From contig DQHT01000078.1 of the NCBI GenBank assembly GCA_003531115.1, positions 1 through 24,398 of the forward strand: a stretch of DNA of 24,398 bases. The letters are read 5' to 3'. Numbering within the stretch: the first letter of the stretch is position 1; the number at the start of each line of letters is the position of its first letter. Shown piece after piece: positions 8,350 through 15,010 of this stretch. Made by a program: the position numbers and the translations under genes. Under the pieces are notes generated by a model. That model was not told the DNA's origin. It saw only the letters and a program-made list of their open reading frames with translations, and searched no databases. The DNA is from Bacteroidota bacterium. Its GTDB lineage: Bacteria > Bacteroidota > Bacteroidia > UBA8524.

Positions 8350-10023
8350 ATGAATATGTCTCAAGCCCTTTCTCTGTTTCAACAGCACGAAGCGACTTTA
8401 AAAGCAGCCATTACAGCCATTCACGATCGTGGATTTTGGACTCCATATCCGGAACACCCTAAAGCCTATAGTGAAACCGGTGATGAAGAAGGTAAAACGG
8501 CGTTCAGCAAAATGATGAACGAAAATTTTACCGAACTGCTTCAGGAAGGAGAAACAGGATTTATCGGTGAGGAAGTGTCGCCTTACCTCCAATTGGGATT
8601 GGGAATACGCTACCCAAAATTCGGAGCAAAACAGTTGATCGATAAAGCTCAGGCGCAGAAAAAAAACTGGGGAAATACCGACTACAATAGCCGTGCAGGT
8701 ATTCTTATTGAAGCGCTGCACCGCATTCAGTCGCGCTTTTTTGAGATCGCGTATGCCACGATGCATACCACAGGGCAGTCATTTATCATGTCGTTCCAGG
8801 CATCCGGCCCCCACGCCAACGACCGCGCTTTGGAAGCACTGGCTGTGGCATACGAAGAGTTAACCCGGATCCCTTCTGAAAAAGAATGGGTAAAACCCAT
8901 GGGGAAATTTGAAATTCGTCTGGATAAAAACTGGAAAGCAGTTCCAAAAGGAGTTTCTCTGGTTATCGGATGTTCCACTTTCCCTACCTGGAATACGGTT
9001 CCCGGAATGTTTGCGAGCTTAATGACCGGAAATCCGGTTATTGTAAAACCTCACCCCAAAGCGATACTTCCTATTGCCATCGTCATTGCTGAAGTTCAAA
9101 AAGTCTTAAAAGAAGCCGGAATGAGCCCGGATATTTGTCAAATGGCTGTAGATACCCTGGCTGCACCAATTACCAAAGAACTTGCAGAGGATCCGGCTGT
9201 TAAACTGATCGACTTTACCGGCAGCAGCAGTTTTGGTGATTATGTGGAAAGCCTTCCGGGGAAAACCGTTTTTACGGAAAAGGCAGGTGTAAATTCTTGT
9301 TTGATCGATTCGGTGAACGATTTGACGCCGGTTCTTCAAAACCTGGCTTTTGCCGTTTCCCTGTATTCCGGTCAGATGTGTACCGCCCCGCAGAATATTT
9401 TTATCCCATCTGGCGGAGTTAAAACCGCAGGAGGGCTTGTTCCTTATGAAGAGGTTGTCCAGGCATTGAAAGATGCCATTAATGGACTGGTCAATCATCC
9501 TAAAATGGGTGCCGGCACCCTGGGAGGAATTCAGGCTGAAACTACGTTAGAAAGGGCAAAAAATGCAGTCTCTTTGGGAGGTAAGGTGATCCTGGCTTCT
9601 GAAAATATCGTGAATCCTGAATTTGAGGGAGCACGTGTAGCCAGTCCTGCCCTGATCGAAGTGAATGCCCAGGATCAAAAAATCTACTTCGGAGAGTGTT
9701 TCGGTCCGGTGGTATTTGTGATCAAAACAAAAAATAGTGAAGAATCTCTTGCCCTGATGAAACAGGCGGCTGAAGAAAAGGGTGCGATAACCTGTGCGGC
9801 CTATTGCACAGACGAAGGTATGATGCACCATATTGAAGAAGAAATGAATGAGGTGTTTACACCAGTTTCGTTTAACTTTACCGGAGCCATTTTTGTGAAC
9901 CAGCATGCTGCCTTTTCTGATTTCCATGTAACAGGTGGAAATGCCGCGGGCAATGCAAGTTTTGCGAATCCTGATTTTGTTAACCGTCGCTTTGTGTGGG
10001 TAGGGAACCGAAGAATAAAATAA
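8350..10023 (+). CDS. paaN: PaaN-type aldehyde dehydrogenase (phenylacetate degradation family)
   Basis: A 557-residue member of the aldehyde dehydrogenase superfamily of the PaaN type, recognised by its extra N-terminal domain (about 1-110) and diverged ALDH motifs. The Rossmann part includes GCSTFPTWNTVPG (208-220) and VKPHP with K233; FTGSSSFG (289-296) is the NAD(P) helix loop; the general base is E310 in FTEKAGVNS; the catalytic thiol is C344 in YSGQMCTAPQN. In aerobic phenylacetate catabolism such enzymes oxidise the ring-opened CoA semialdehyde; whether this protein does so is inferred, because no paaABCDE, paaG or paaZ gene is in the window. A second in-frame ATG two codons downstream is an equally possible start. 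Confidence 0.85.
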   Translation: MNMSQALSLFQQHEATLKAAITAIHDRGFWTPYPEHPKAYSETGDEEGKTAFSKMMNENFTELLQEGETGFIGEEVSPYLQLGLGIRYPKFGAKQLIDKAQAQKKNWGNTDYNSRAGILIEALHRIQSRFFEIAYATMHTTGQSFIMSFQASGPHANDRALEALAVAYEELTRIPSEKEWVKPMGKFEIRLDKNWKAVPKGVSLVIGCSTFPTWNTVPGMFASLMTGNPVIVKPHPKAILPIAIVIAEVQKVLKEAGMSPDICQMAVDTLAAPITKELAEDPAVKLIDFTGSSSFGDYVESLPGKTVFTEKAGVNSCLIDSVNDLTPVLQNLAFAVSLYSGQMCTAPQNIFIPSGGVKTAGGLVPYEEVVQALKDAINGLVNHPKMGAGTLGGIQAETTLERAKNAVSLGGKVILASENIVNPEFEGARVASPALIEVNAQDQKIYFGECFGPVVFVIKTKNSEESLALMKQAAEEKGAITCAAYCTDEGMMHHIEEEMNEVFTPVSFNFTGAIFVNQHAAFSDFHVTGGNAAGNASFANPDFVNRRFVWVGNRRIK

Positions 10024-10077
10024 TCCAACCGCCACTGTCTTTATTACGTTATAAACCTCGATAACATTTAAAATTCT

Positions 10078-10085
10078 TATACTTG
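10078..10085 (+). promoter_or_regulatory. weak -7-like element TATACTTG
   Basis: One mismatch to TAnnTTTG, 19 bases before the ATG at 10105. It is the best candidate for the promoter of the four-gene rsmD-coaD operon. No -33 TTG was seen. Confidence 0.35.
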
Positions 10086-10104
10086 CGCAAAGAAGATCAT
10101 CCGT

Positions 10105-10635
10105 ATGGAAAAAGCTCTTAGAATAATTCTCCCGTTGGTAATTTTGGTACTCGCCTATCTGCTCTATGATTCCATAGCCAGACCTATCCGTGAACAGAAA
10201 AAAATTGCCCAGATCGAAGAAAAGATCATAACCCGTCTTGGCCATATCAAAGCGGCCCAATTCGCTTACAAGGACCTGACAGGTAAATTCAGCAATAATT
10301 TTGATACGCTGATCCATGCCCTGAAAAACGAACAATGGCCTGTAGTAAAGGCTATTGGGGATCCTGAAGATTCGACAACGGTTATGGTCTATGACACAAC
10401 GTATATATCACTGTATGAATATGCATTTCCGACAAAGGATGTGAATATTGATTCCTTATCCTTTGTACCCCTTAATCCAAAAGGTACTAAGTTTCGCATG
10501 CAGGCTGATATTATCACGGTAAATAATACCAAAGTGGCAGTATTTGAGGTTGAGGATCCTGAACCTTATAATAAGGAAAGAGCACTTATACTTGGTGATC
10601 TGACTCAGCCCGTCTATACAGGTAATTGGGAATAA
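10105..10635 (+). CDS. membrane-anchored protein of unknown function, pilin-like N-terminal half
   Basis: A 176-residue protein I do not recognise by name. Residues 6-24 are a single hydrophobic anchor (RIILPLVILVLAYLLYD), followed by a charged helix (about 28-50). Then comes HIKAAQFAYKDLTGKFSNNFDTL (split here as residues 47-69), a pattern like the helix-to-loop region of pseudopilins, where alpha-helical IR-AQ-AY leads to a G-K/Y-F loop. The rest is beta-rich with no cysteines. It begins an operon: the DUF3822 gene follows one base after its stop if a CTG start is accepted, then rsmD and coaD. The pilin resemblance is a visual impression, not a family assignment; the hydrophobic segment lacks an obvious prepilin peptidase site. 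Confidence 0.72.
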   Translation: MEKALRIILPLVILVLAYLLYDSIARPIREQKKIAQIEEKIITRLGHIKAAQFAYKDLTGKFSNNFDTLIHALKNEQWPVVKAIGDPEDSTTVMVYDTTYISLYEYAFPTKDVNIDSLSFVPLNPKGTKFRMQADIITVNNTKVAVFEVEDPEPYNKERALILGDLTQPVYTGNWE

Positions 10636-10636
10636 T

Positions 10637-11440
10637 CTGACAGAATCATTCGCATATACGACACTCACCCCGGACCAGGTTTCCGGAAAAGCACTTGCTC
10701 TTGATATTGGCATCAGGAGCAATTTGCTTTCTTATACAGTCTATGCCCGTGAACGTCAGCTTATCCGCATTGTTGCGACCGAACTTGTGCAGTCGCTTGC
10801 CGAAAATGAAACCCAGTTTACCCAGTGGGTGAGAAATGACGAATGGCTCGGAATGAAGTATGAGCAGGTCAATATTGTATGGAATGATGCGCGTTTCAGT
10901 CTTGTACCCGCCGATTATGCCCGGCCACAACATGCGGCCACCCTTGCCCGACACCTGTTTCAAACAGACTCCTTTGAGATGCTCCGTTATAGCGATGCGG
11001 GAAAGGATCAGCTTCTTTTTCCGGTAAACGAAAAGGTCTATTATGCCATTCGTGGCCGTTTTCCAGATGCCCACCACGAACATATCGCCTGCCGGATATT
11101 AAACTGGTATATGGATCCTTCCATCGATCAGGAATTTCTGGTGGTGAATCAAGGCGATTACTTGCAGGTCTTGTATCGTGAAGGCGAGAAGTTGCAGTTT
11201 TGCCAAAGCTTTCCTTCTTCGACACCGGGAGAAGGAGCCTATTTTGTACTAAATACGATGGAAAAGCTGGCCATCCATCGCGAAAAAGCCAGTATCCGAA
11301 CCCTGGGATTGTCGGAGGAGAGTGCCCTGTTTCAGAGTCTGGATACCTATATCCGTTCGGTAAAAGGATGGAACATTCCCCTTCCGGAGGCCCTTAAACA
11401 AGCGTATTCCTATCATCCCCTCCTTGTTTCGAAATTATGA
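10637..11440 (+). CDS. DUF3822 family protein, probable non-AUG start, actin-like fold suspected
   Basis: A Bacteroidota-specific protein I match by recall to DUF3822. The first standard start codon in frame is TTG at 10724 (238 residues), but the frame is open back to 10604 and the upstream residues look coding (TESFAYTTLTP...SGKALALDIGIRSNLL). CTG at 10637 comes one base after the TAA of the previous gene, the same stop-T-start spacing used at 7959 and 15537, so I place the start there (267 residues); ATT at 10625 is an alternative. LALDIGIRSNLLSY and the later FLVVNQGDYLQVLYREGEKL resemble the two phosphate-loop hairpins of actin/PilM-like folds. The TGA overlaps the ATG of rsmD (ATGA). 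Confidence 0.75.
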   Translation: MTESFAYTTLTPDQVSGKALALDIGIRSNLLSYTVYARERQLIRIVATELVQSLAENETQFTQWVRNDEWLGMKYEQVNIVWNDARFSLVPADYARPQHAATLARHLFQTDSFEMLRYSDAGKDQLLFPVNEKVYYAIRGRFPDAHHEHIACRILNWYMDPSIDQEFLVVNQGDYLQVLYREGEKLQFCQSFPSSTPGEGAYFVLNTMEKLAIHREKASIRTLGLSEESALFQSLDTYIRSVKGWNIPLPEALKQAYSYHPLLVSKL

Positions 11441-11994
11441 GAATCATTGCCGGCAAGTATAAAGGCCACGTGATCCATGCCCCTAAATCGATCCCGGCAC
11501 GCCCAACAACCGATCGCTCTAAGGAATCCCTTTTTAATATTCTGAATAACAGACTGGACCTGGAAGGGCTTCGCGTACTGGACCTCTTCAGCGGAACGGG
11601 GAATATGGCTTTTGAGTTTGCCTCGCGTGGTGCCAAACTGGTACATGCTGTTGATCAGCATGCCACGGCTGTTCACTTTATAAATTCCAGTTTTGAAACC
11701 CTGGGCTATAAAACAGGAAAGGCTTTTAAAGCCAATGCCCTCACCTTTTTTAATCGCGCAAGCCAACCCTACGACCTGATCTTTGCCGACCCTCCCTATG
11801 GATTACCTGGTATCCCCCAATTTGTAGAAGCAATAATGACCAGTACCCTGCTTCAGGAAGGAGGGTTGTTTATTCTGGAGCATGCCGTTCAGGTGGTTCC
11901 CGGGGATAAAAGCAGGGTAGATTATCGGGTTTACGGACAATCGGCCTTCAGCTTTTATGAAAAAACAGCTACTTTTGAAACAAAGCCTGAGTAA
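11437..11994 (+). CDS. rsmD: 16S rRNA (guanine966-N2)-methyltransferase
   Basis: A 185-residue SAM-dependent methyltransferase that modifies G966 in helix 31 of 16S rRNA. It opens with the family's MRIIAGKYKGHVIHAPK and RPTTDRSKESLFNIL (residues 22-36); the SAM loop is VLDLFSGTGNM (47-57); the catalytic DPPY motif is at 118-121. Length is normal. The ATG overlaps the stop of the DUF3822 gene by four bases and coaD follows two bases after its TAA. The rsmD-coaD pairing is common across bacteria. Confidence 0.95.
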   Translation: MRIIAGKYKGHVIHAPKSIPARPTTDRSKESLFNILNNRLDLEGLRVLDLFSGTGNMAFEFASRGAKLVHAVDQHATAVHFINSSFETLGYKTGKAFKANALTFFNRASQPYDLIFADPPYGLPGIPQFVEAIMTSTLLQEGGLFILEHAVQVVPGDKSRVDYRVYGQSAFSFYEKTATFETKPE

Positions 11995-11996
11995 GC

Positions 11997-12452
11997 ATGA
12001 AAAAAGCAGTATTTCCCGGAACATTTGACCCAATTACCATTGGTCACGTGGATATTATACAAAGGGCCCTCCCCCTGTTTGATGAGATCGTTATCGGAGT
12101 TGGAAGAAATAACGACAAAACCCACCTCTTCGACCTGGAAACGCGGCTAAACTGGATTCGGGAGATCTTTAAAGACGAACCCAAGGTTTCCGTTGACCAT
12201 TACCCGGGATTAACCGTAGATTTTGCCCGCTTCAAAAAAGCACAATGTATTTTACGGGGTTTACGTTCGGTAACCGATTTTGAATATGAATTTCAGATCT
12301 CTCAGGTCAATAAAGGATTGAATCCCGATATCGAAACCGTATTTCTTATGGCCACCCCTGCCTTCACACCGATCAGTTCAAAGATTGTAAGAGATGTGAT
12401 CATCAAAGGAGGAAACTACAAACCTTTCGTCCCAGACGCAGTCCGTCTATAA
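11997..12452 (+). CDS. coaD: phosphopantetheine adenylyltransferase
   Basis: A 151-residue enzyme that joins 4'-phosphopantetheine and ATP to give dephospho-CoA, the penultimate step in coenzyme A synthesis. The nucleotidyltransferase motif TIGH is at residues 14-17 in FPGTFDPITIGHVDI; RGLRSVTDFEYE (88-99) binds phosphopantetheine; ISSKIVRDV (126-134) is the second ATP-contact motif. It is a few residues shorter than E. coli CoaD. It ends the operon begun at 10105 and is followed by a heptamer array and a palindrome. Confidence 0.96.
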   Translation: MKKAVFPGTFDPITIGHVDIIQRALPLFDEIVIGVGRNNDKTHLFDLETRLNWIREIFKDEPKVSVDHYPGLTVDFARFKKAQCILRGLRSVTDFEYEFQISQVNKGLNPDIETVFLMATPAFTPISSKIVRDVIIKGGNYKPFVPDAVRL

Positions 12453-12457
12453 GACCC

Positions 12458-12485
12458 ACTGAAAACTGAACACTGAAAACTTTTA
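12458..12485. repeat. degenerate tandem array, 7-bp period (ACTGAAA-like)
   Basis: Successive heptamers are ACTGAAA, ACTGAAC, ACTGAAA, ACTTTTA, starting six bases after the coaD stop. It sits between convergent genes, directly before the hairpin at 12486. Confidence 0.65.
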
Positions 12486-12512
12486 TCCGCCGAAGCATTT
12501 CGCGTAGGCGGA
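12486..12512. repeat. palindromic intergenic element TCCGCC...GGCGGA
   Basis: TCCGCC at 12486-12491 pairs with GGCGGA at 12507-12512 around a 15-base loop (GAAGCATTTCGCGTA). It lies between the converging coaD and Nudix genes. AAAACTTTT flanks the right side, so it may end transcription from either direction; it also looks like dispersed Bacteroidota intergenic palindromes I have seen, so I class it as a repeat. Confidence 0.5.
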
Positions 12513-12522
12513 GAAAACTTTT

Positions 12523-13149
12523 CTACTTCCCGGTTCTAAGTGCTTTGCCCAGCAACTCTCTGATTGAGTTATAGGTATCCAACTCGTCTATATCAAGCGT
12601 TTTTGGATCGAACCATTTCAAGTCGGTGATATTTTCTTCCAGTTGTGGAAGCATTTTACTGTATGATAGCGCCTGCATTTTGAACCAATGGGTGGTTTTG
12701 AGCACCCTTTTCTGTTCAAGGTAATAGGTATGGTACATGCGCATGATCGGCTCCAGAAGTTCCAGCTTTTCTATCCCACATTCCTCCTGCACTTCACGGA
12801 TGGCCGCCTCTTCGACCGTTTCTCCCTTGTCAACTTTTCCTTTTGGGAGGTCCCATTTTCCCTGGCGTAAAATGAGGAGCAGTTCACCCTTTTCGTTAAA
12901 AACAAGTCCGCCTGCTGCCGCAACAGGTTGATAAAGTTTTGAAAACCGTTTGAAGGTTGCCTCGGCATCTTCCGTCATGATGATCAGGCCAAAGTTTCCT
13001 ATGATTTTATCCGATCGTTCCAGGGTTTCGATGGCCCCCAGCATACCGGCTGTGGTATCGTCGACCATACGATAGTTAGCCCCGAGGAAAAAATCCTGCT
13101 CATCGGCTGAAATCACAAGAGGGTACTCGTTGATGAATATTTTATACAT
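12523..13149 (-). CDS. Nudix hydrolase
   Basis: A 208-residue protein with a 75-residue N-terminal extension before the Nudix fold, beginning at about 76 (VAAAGGLVFNEKGELLL). The Nudix box is complete from G104 to I126: G-x5-E110-x7-R118-E119-V-x-E122-E123-x-G125-I126, so the metal-binding glutamates are present. Substrates of Nudix enzymes are nucleoside diphosphates linked to another group; the sequence does not say which. It is divergent from pyrE with only 11 bases between the start codons, and pyrE's -7 element overlaps this gene's own start codon. Confidence 0.88.
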   Translation of the reverse strand: MYKIFINEYPLVISADEQDFFLGANYRMVDDTTAGMLGAIETLERSDKIIGNFGLIIMTEDAEATFKRFSKLYQPVAAAGGLVFNEKGELLLILRQGKWDLPKGKVDKGETVEEAAIREVQEECGIEKLELLEPIMRMYHTYYLEQKRVLKTTHWFKMQALSYSKMLPQLEENITDLKWFDPKTLDIDELDTYNSIRELLGKALRTGK

Positions 13150-13152
13150 TTG
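13145..13152 (+). promoter_or_regulatory. -7 element TACATTTG of pyrE overlapping the Nudix start codon
   Basis: An exact TAnnTTTG match whose bases 13147-13149 are also the complement of the Nudix gene's ATG. Eight bases separate it from the pyrE ATG, so the expected transcript start leaves a leader of about 0-5 bases. No TTG at -33. Confidence 0.55.
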
Positions 13153-13160
13153 CCGCCGTT

Positions 13161-13808
13161 ATGCAGGAACTGATCAATGCCGCGAAAATAGCAGAATATC
13201 TGCTTCAAATCAAAGCCATAAAGCTTCAACCCAATGATCCTTTCACCTGGGCCTCAGGATGGAAGAGCCCGATCTATTGCGATAACCGCGTCAGCCTGTC
13301 ATTTCCAGCTATACGAAGCGATATAAAAAATGCGCTCGCTGCAAAGATTAAGGAGCTTTATCCCGAGGTAGAGGCAATTGTTGGTGTTGCTACTGCCGGC
13401 ATCCCTCAGGGAGCTTTGGTGGCTGATGCCTTGAATCTGCCTGCTGCCTATGTGCGCCCGGAACCAAAAAGCCACGGACGCCAGAACCAGTTGGAAGGCG
13501 ATTTGCCAAAAGGATGTAAAGTAGTGGTGCTCGAAGACCTGATCTCAACAGGCAAAAGCAGTTTAAAAGCCGTGGAGGTTTTGCGTGAAATGGGACTGGA
13601 AGTCATCGGTTTGGCTGCCATCTTTACCTATGGATTTCCGATCGCCGAAAGCAATTTTAAACAAGCCAGTTGCCCCTGGTTTGCGCTGAGTGATTATAAT
13701 GTATTGATAGATACGGCGATCAAAACAGGTTATGTTCGGCAGGAAGATGCTGTTAAATTAGCTGAGTGGAGGAAATCGCCGGAAACCTGGGGAAAGTCTG
13801 ATTTATGA
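13161..13808 (+). CDS. pyrE: orotate phosphoribosyltransferase
   Basis: A 215-residue enzyme that makes orotidine 5'-monophosphate from orotate and PRPP, step five of pyrimidine synthesis. The PRPP-binding motif is VVVLEDLISTGKSS at about 121-134; the substrate segment FTWASGWKSPIYCDNR (28-43) and the flexible-loop lysine in EPKSHGRQNQLEG (101-113) are present. Length is normal. The last codons (S-D-L-stop) lie inside the first copies of a TGATTTA repeat, so the stop codon is provided by the array. Confidence 0.95.
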   Translation: MQELINAAKIAEYLLQIKAIKLQPNDPFTWASGWKSPIYCDNRVSLSFPAIRSDIKNALAAKIKELYPEVEAIVGVATAGIPQGALVADALNLPAAYVRPEPKSHGRQNQLEGDLPKGCKVVVLEDLISTGKSSLKAVEVLREMGLEVIGLAAIFTYGFPIAESNFKQASCPWFALSDYNVLIDTAIKTGYVRQEDAVKLAEWRKSPETWGKSDL

Positions 13809-13834
13809 TTTATGATTTATGATTTATGATTTTA
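13799..13834. repeat. tandem array TGATTTA x4 plus TGATTTTA overlapping the pyrE stop
   Basis: Exact heptamers begin at 13799, 13806, 13813 and 13820, with an 8-base final unit at 13827. The second copy's TGA (13806-13808) is the pyrE stop codon. The A+T-rich array is nearly perfect, unlike the other three. Confidence 0.85.
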
Positions 13835-13851
13835 GGAAATATTTAAAAATT

Positions 13852-13893
13852 ACCCAAAACCCAGAACCCTGTACCCAGAACCCAGAACCTACC
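13852..13893. repeat. degenerate tandem array, 7-bp period (ACCCAGA-like), overlapping the rlmN stop
   Basis: Units are ACCCAAA, ACCCAGA, ACCCTGT, ACCCAGA, ACCCAGA, ACCTACC. The last unit contains CTA at 13889-13891, the complement of the rlmN TAG stop. It is 18 bases from the TGATTTA array. Confidence 0.75.
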
Positions 13894-14935
13894 CCTTAAT
13901 CGCCAACTGCCCGCAAGCGGCATCAATATCTTTCCCCCTGCTGCGGCGCACATTAACGATCACCTTTTTCTTTTCGAGGTAGCCAATAAAGGCATCCAGT
14001 TTGGCGTCAGTGGTATTCACAAAATCGGCAAATTCAATGGGGTTGTATTCGATGATGTTGATCTTACTCGGTACCTTTTTCCAGAAACGGTAAAGCTCGG
14101 CGGCATCGTCAATAGAATCGTTTACGTTATTAAAAACGATGTATTCAAAGGTGACCCGTGTGCCTGTTTTTTCATAAAAGTACTGCAACGCCTCAGCCAA
14201 TACATCCAATGAGTTTGTTTCATTGATGGGCATCATCTCATTCCTTTTGGCATCATTCGCTGCATGGAGGGAAAGGGCAAGATTAAAACGCACCCCGTCG
14301 TCGCCCAGTTTTTTGATCATCTTGGCCACCCCTGCGGTGGAAACAGTGATACGCTGCGGACTCATTCCCAGGCCATCAGGAGAGGTGATACGGTCAACAG
14401 AATACATCATCCCGGAATAATTCAGCAATGGCTCACCCATTCCCATGTACACAATATTGGAAAGGGGGATTTGATAATGCTCAATTGCCGCCCTGTTGAT
14501 GAGCACGACCTGGTCGTATATTTCATCTCCGGTAAGATTTCTTTTGCGCTCCATATACCCCGTGGCGCAGAACTTACAGCTCAGGCTGCATCCCACCTGT
14601 GAGGAGACGCAAGCCGTCATACGGTCGCGGGAAGGGATCAAAACGCCTTCTACCATATGGCCATCATACAATCGAAAACCAAATTTAATGGTGCGGTCGC
14701 GGGAAACTTGTTGGGTGGCAATGGTAACGGCATGGATCTCGTATTTTTCCTCCAGCAGGTTTCGTAGCTCTTTGCTGATATTCGACATCTCCTCAAAGGA
14801 ATGGGCAGATTTTTTCCAAAGCCATTCATAGACCTGTTTGGCACGGAAAGCTTTTTCACCCACAGCGGTAAGTTGCGCAATTAGCTGTTCGAGAGAAAGG
14901 GAGCGGATATCAATTTTAGAAGAGGTAACGACCAT
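13889..14935 (-). CDS. rlmN: dual-specificity 23S rRNA/tRNA adenine-C2 methyltransferase
   Basis: A 348-residue radical-SAM enzyme that methylates C2 of A2503 in 23S rRNA and of A37 in some tRNAs. The [4Fe-4S] motif CxxxCxxC is C116, C120, C123 in VGCSLSCKFC; the methyl-carrying cysteine is C341 in DAACGQL; C109 corresponds to the assisting C118 of E. coli RlmN by its seven-residue distance to the cluster cysteine. YMGMGEPLLNY (163-173) is the family's GEP motif. The frame runs further upstream to 15481, but that extension lies antisense to the dioxygenase gene; the ATG at 14935 begins MVVTSSKIDIRSL, which suits the family, and has a promoter 7 bases away. Confidence 0.94.
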   Translation of the reverse strand: MVVTSSKIDIRSLSLEQLIAQLTAVGEKAFRAKQVYEWLWKKSAHSFEEMSNISKELRNLLEEKYEIHAVTIATQQVSRDRTIKFGFRLYDGHMVEGVLIPSRDRMTACVSSQVGCSLSCKFCATGYMERKRNLTGDEIYDQVVLINRAAIEHYQIPLSNIVYMGMGEPLLNYSGMMYSVDRITSPDGLGMSPQRITVSTAGVAKMIKKLGDDGVRFNLALSLHAANDAKRNEMMPINETNSLDVLAEALQYFYEKTGTRVTFEYIVFNNVNDSIDDAAELYRFWKKVPSKINIIEYNPIEFADFVNTTDAKLDAFIGYLEKKKVIVNVRRSRGKDIDAACGQLAIKG

Positions 14936-14942
14936 AAAGCAA

Positions 14943-14970
14943 CAAAGATACGGCATAGAAAATTGACCAA
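14943..14970 (-). promoter_or_regulatory. rlmN promoter TTG-N17-TATCTTTG
   Basis: On the minus strand, TTG at 14970-14968, 17 bases, then TATCTTTG at 14950-14943, an exact -7 match. Seven bases (TTGCTTT) separate it from the ATG, predicting a leader of about 0-4 bases. Its -33 element lies only two bases from that of the opposing promoter. Confidence 0.65.
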
Positions 14971-14993
14971 GCTCCTCTGAATTCTTACCTTGC
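14963..14993 (+). promoter_or_regulatory. promoter TTG-N20-TACCTTGC of the dioxygenase operon
   Basis: TTG at 14963-14965, 20 bases, then TACCTTGC at 14986-14993, a variant of the -7 element. The ATG at 15011 follows after 17 bases. Because 14990 falls inside this element, the TTG codon there cannot be the start of the gene. Confidence 0.5.
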
Positions 14994-15010
14994 AAAAAAA
15001 TAGCTCTGTT

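Noticed and set aside
9547..10335. 262-codon open frame on the minus strand
   Set aside because: It is antisense to paaN and to the start of the next gene, rich in F, H and I as expected for a mirror frame, and has no family features.
13799..13893. CRISPR-like array
   Set aside because: Units of 7 bases without spacers and no cas genes; these are simple tandem repeats.
14990..15010. TTG start for the dioxygenase
   Set aside because: It falls inside the TACCTTGC promoter element; the ATG at 15011 gives the normal family N-terminus.
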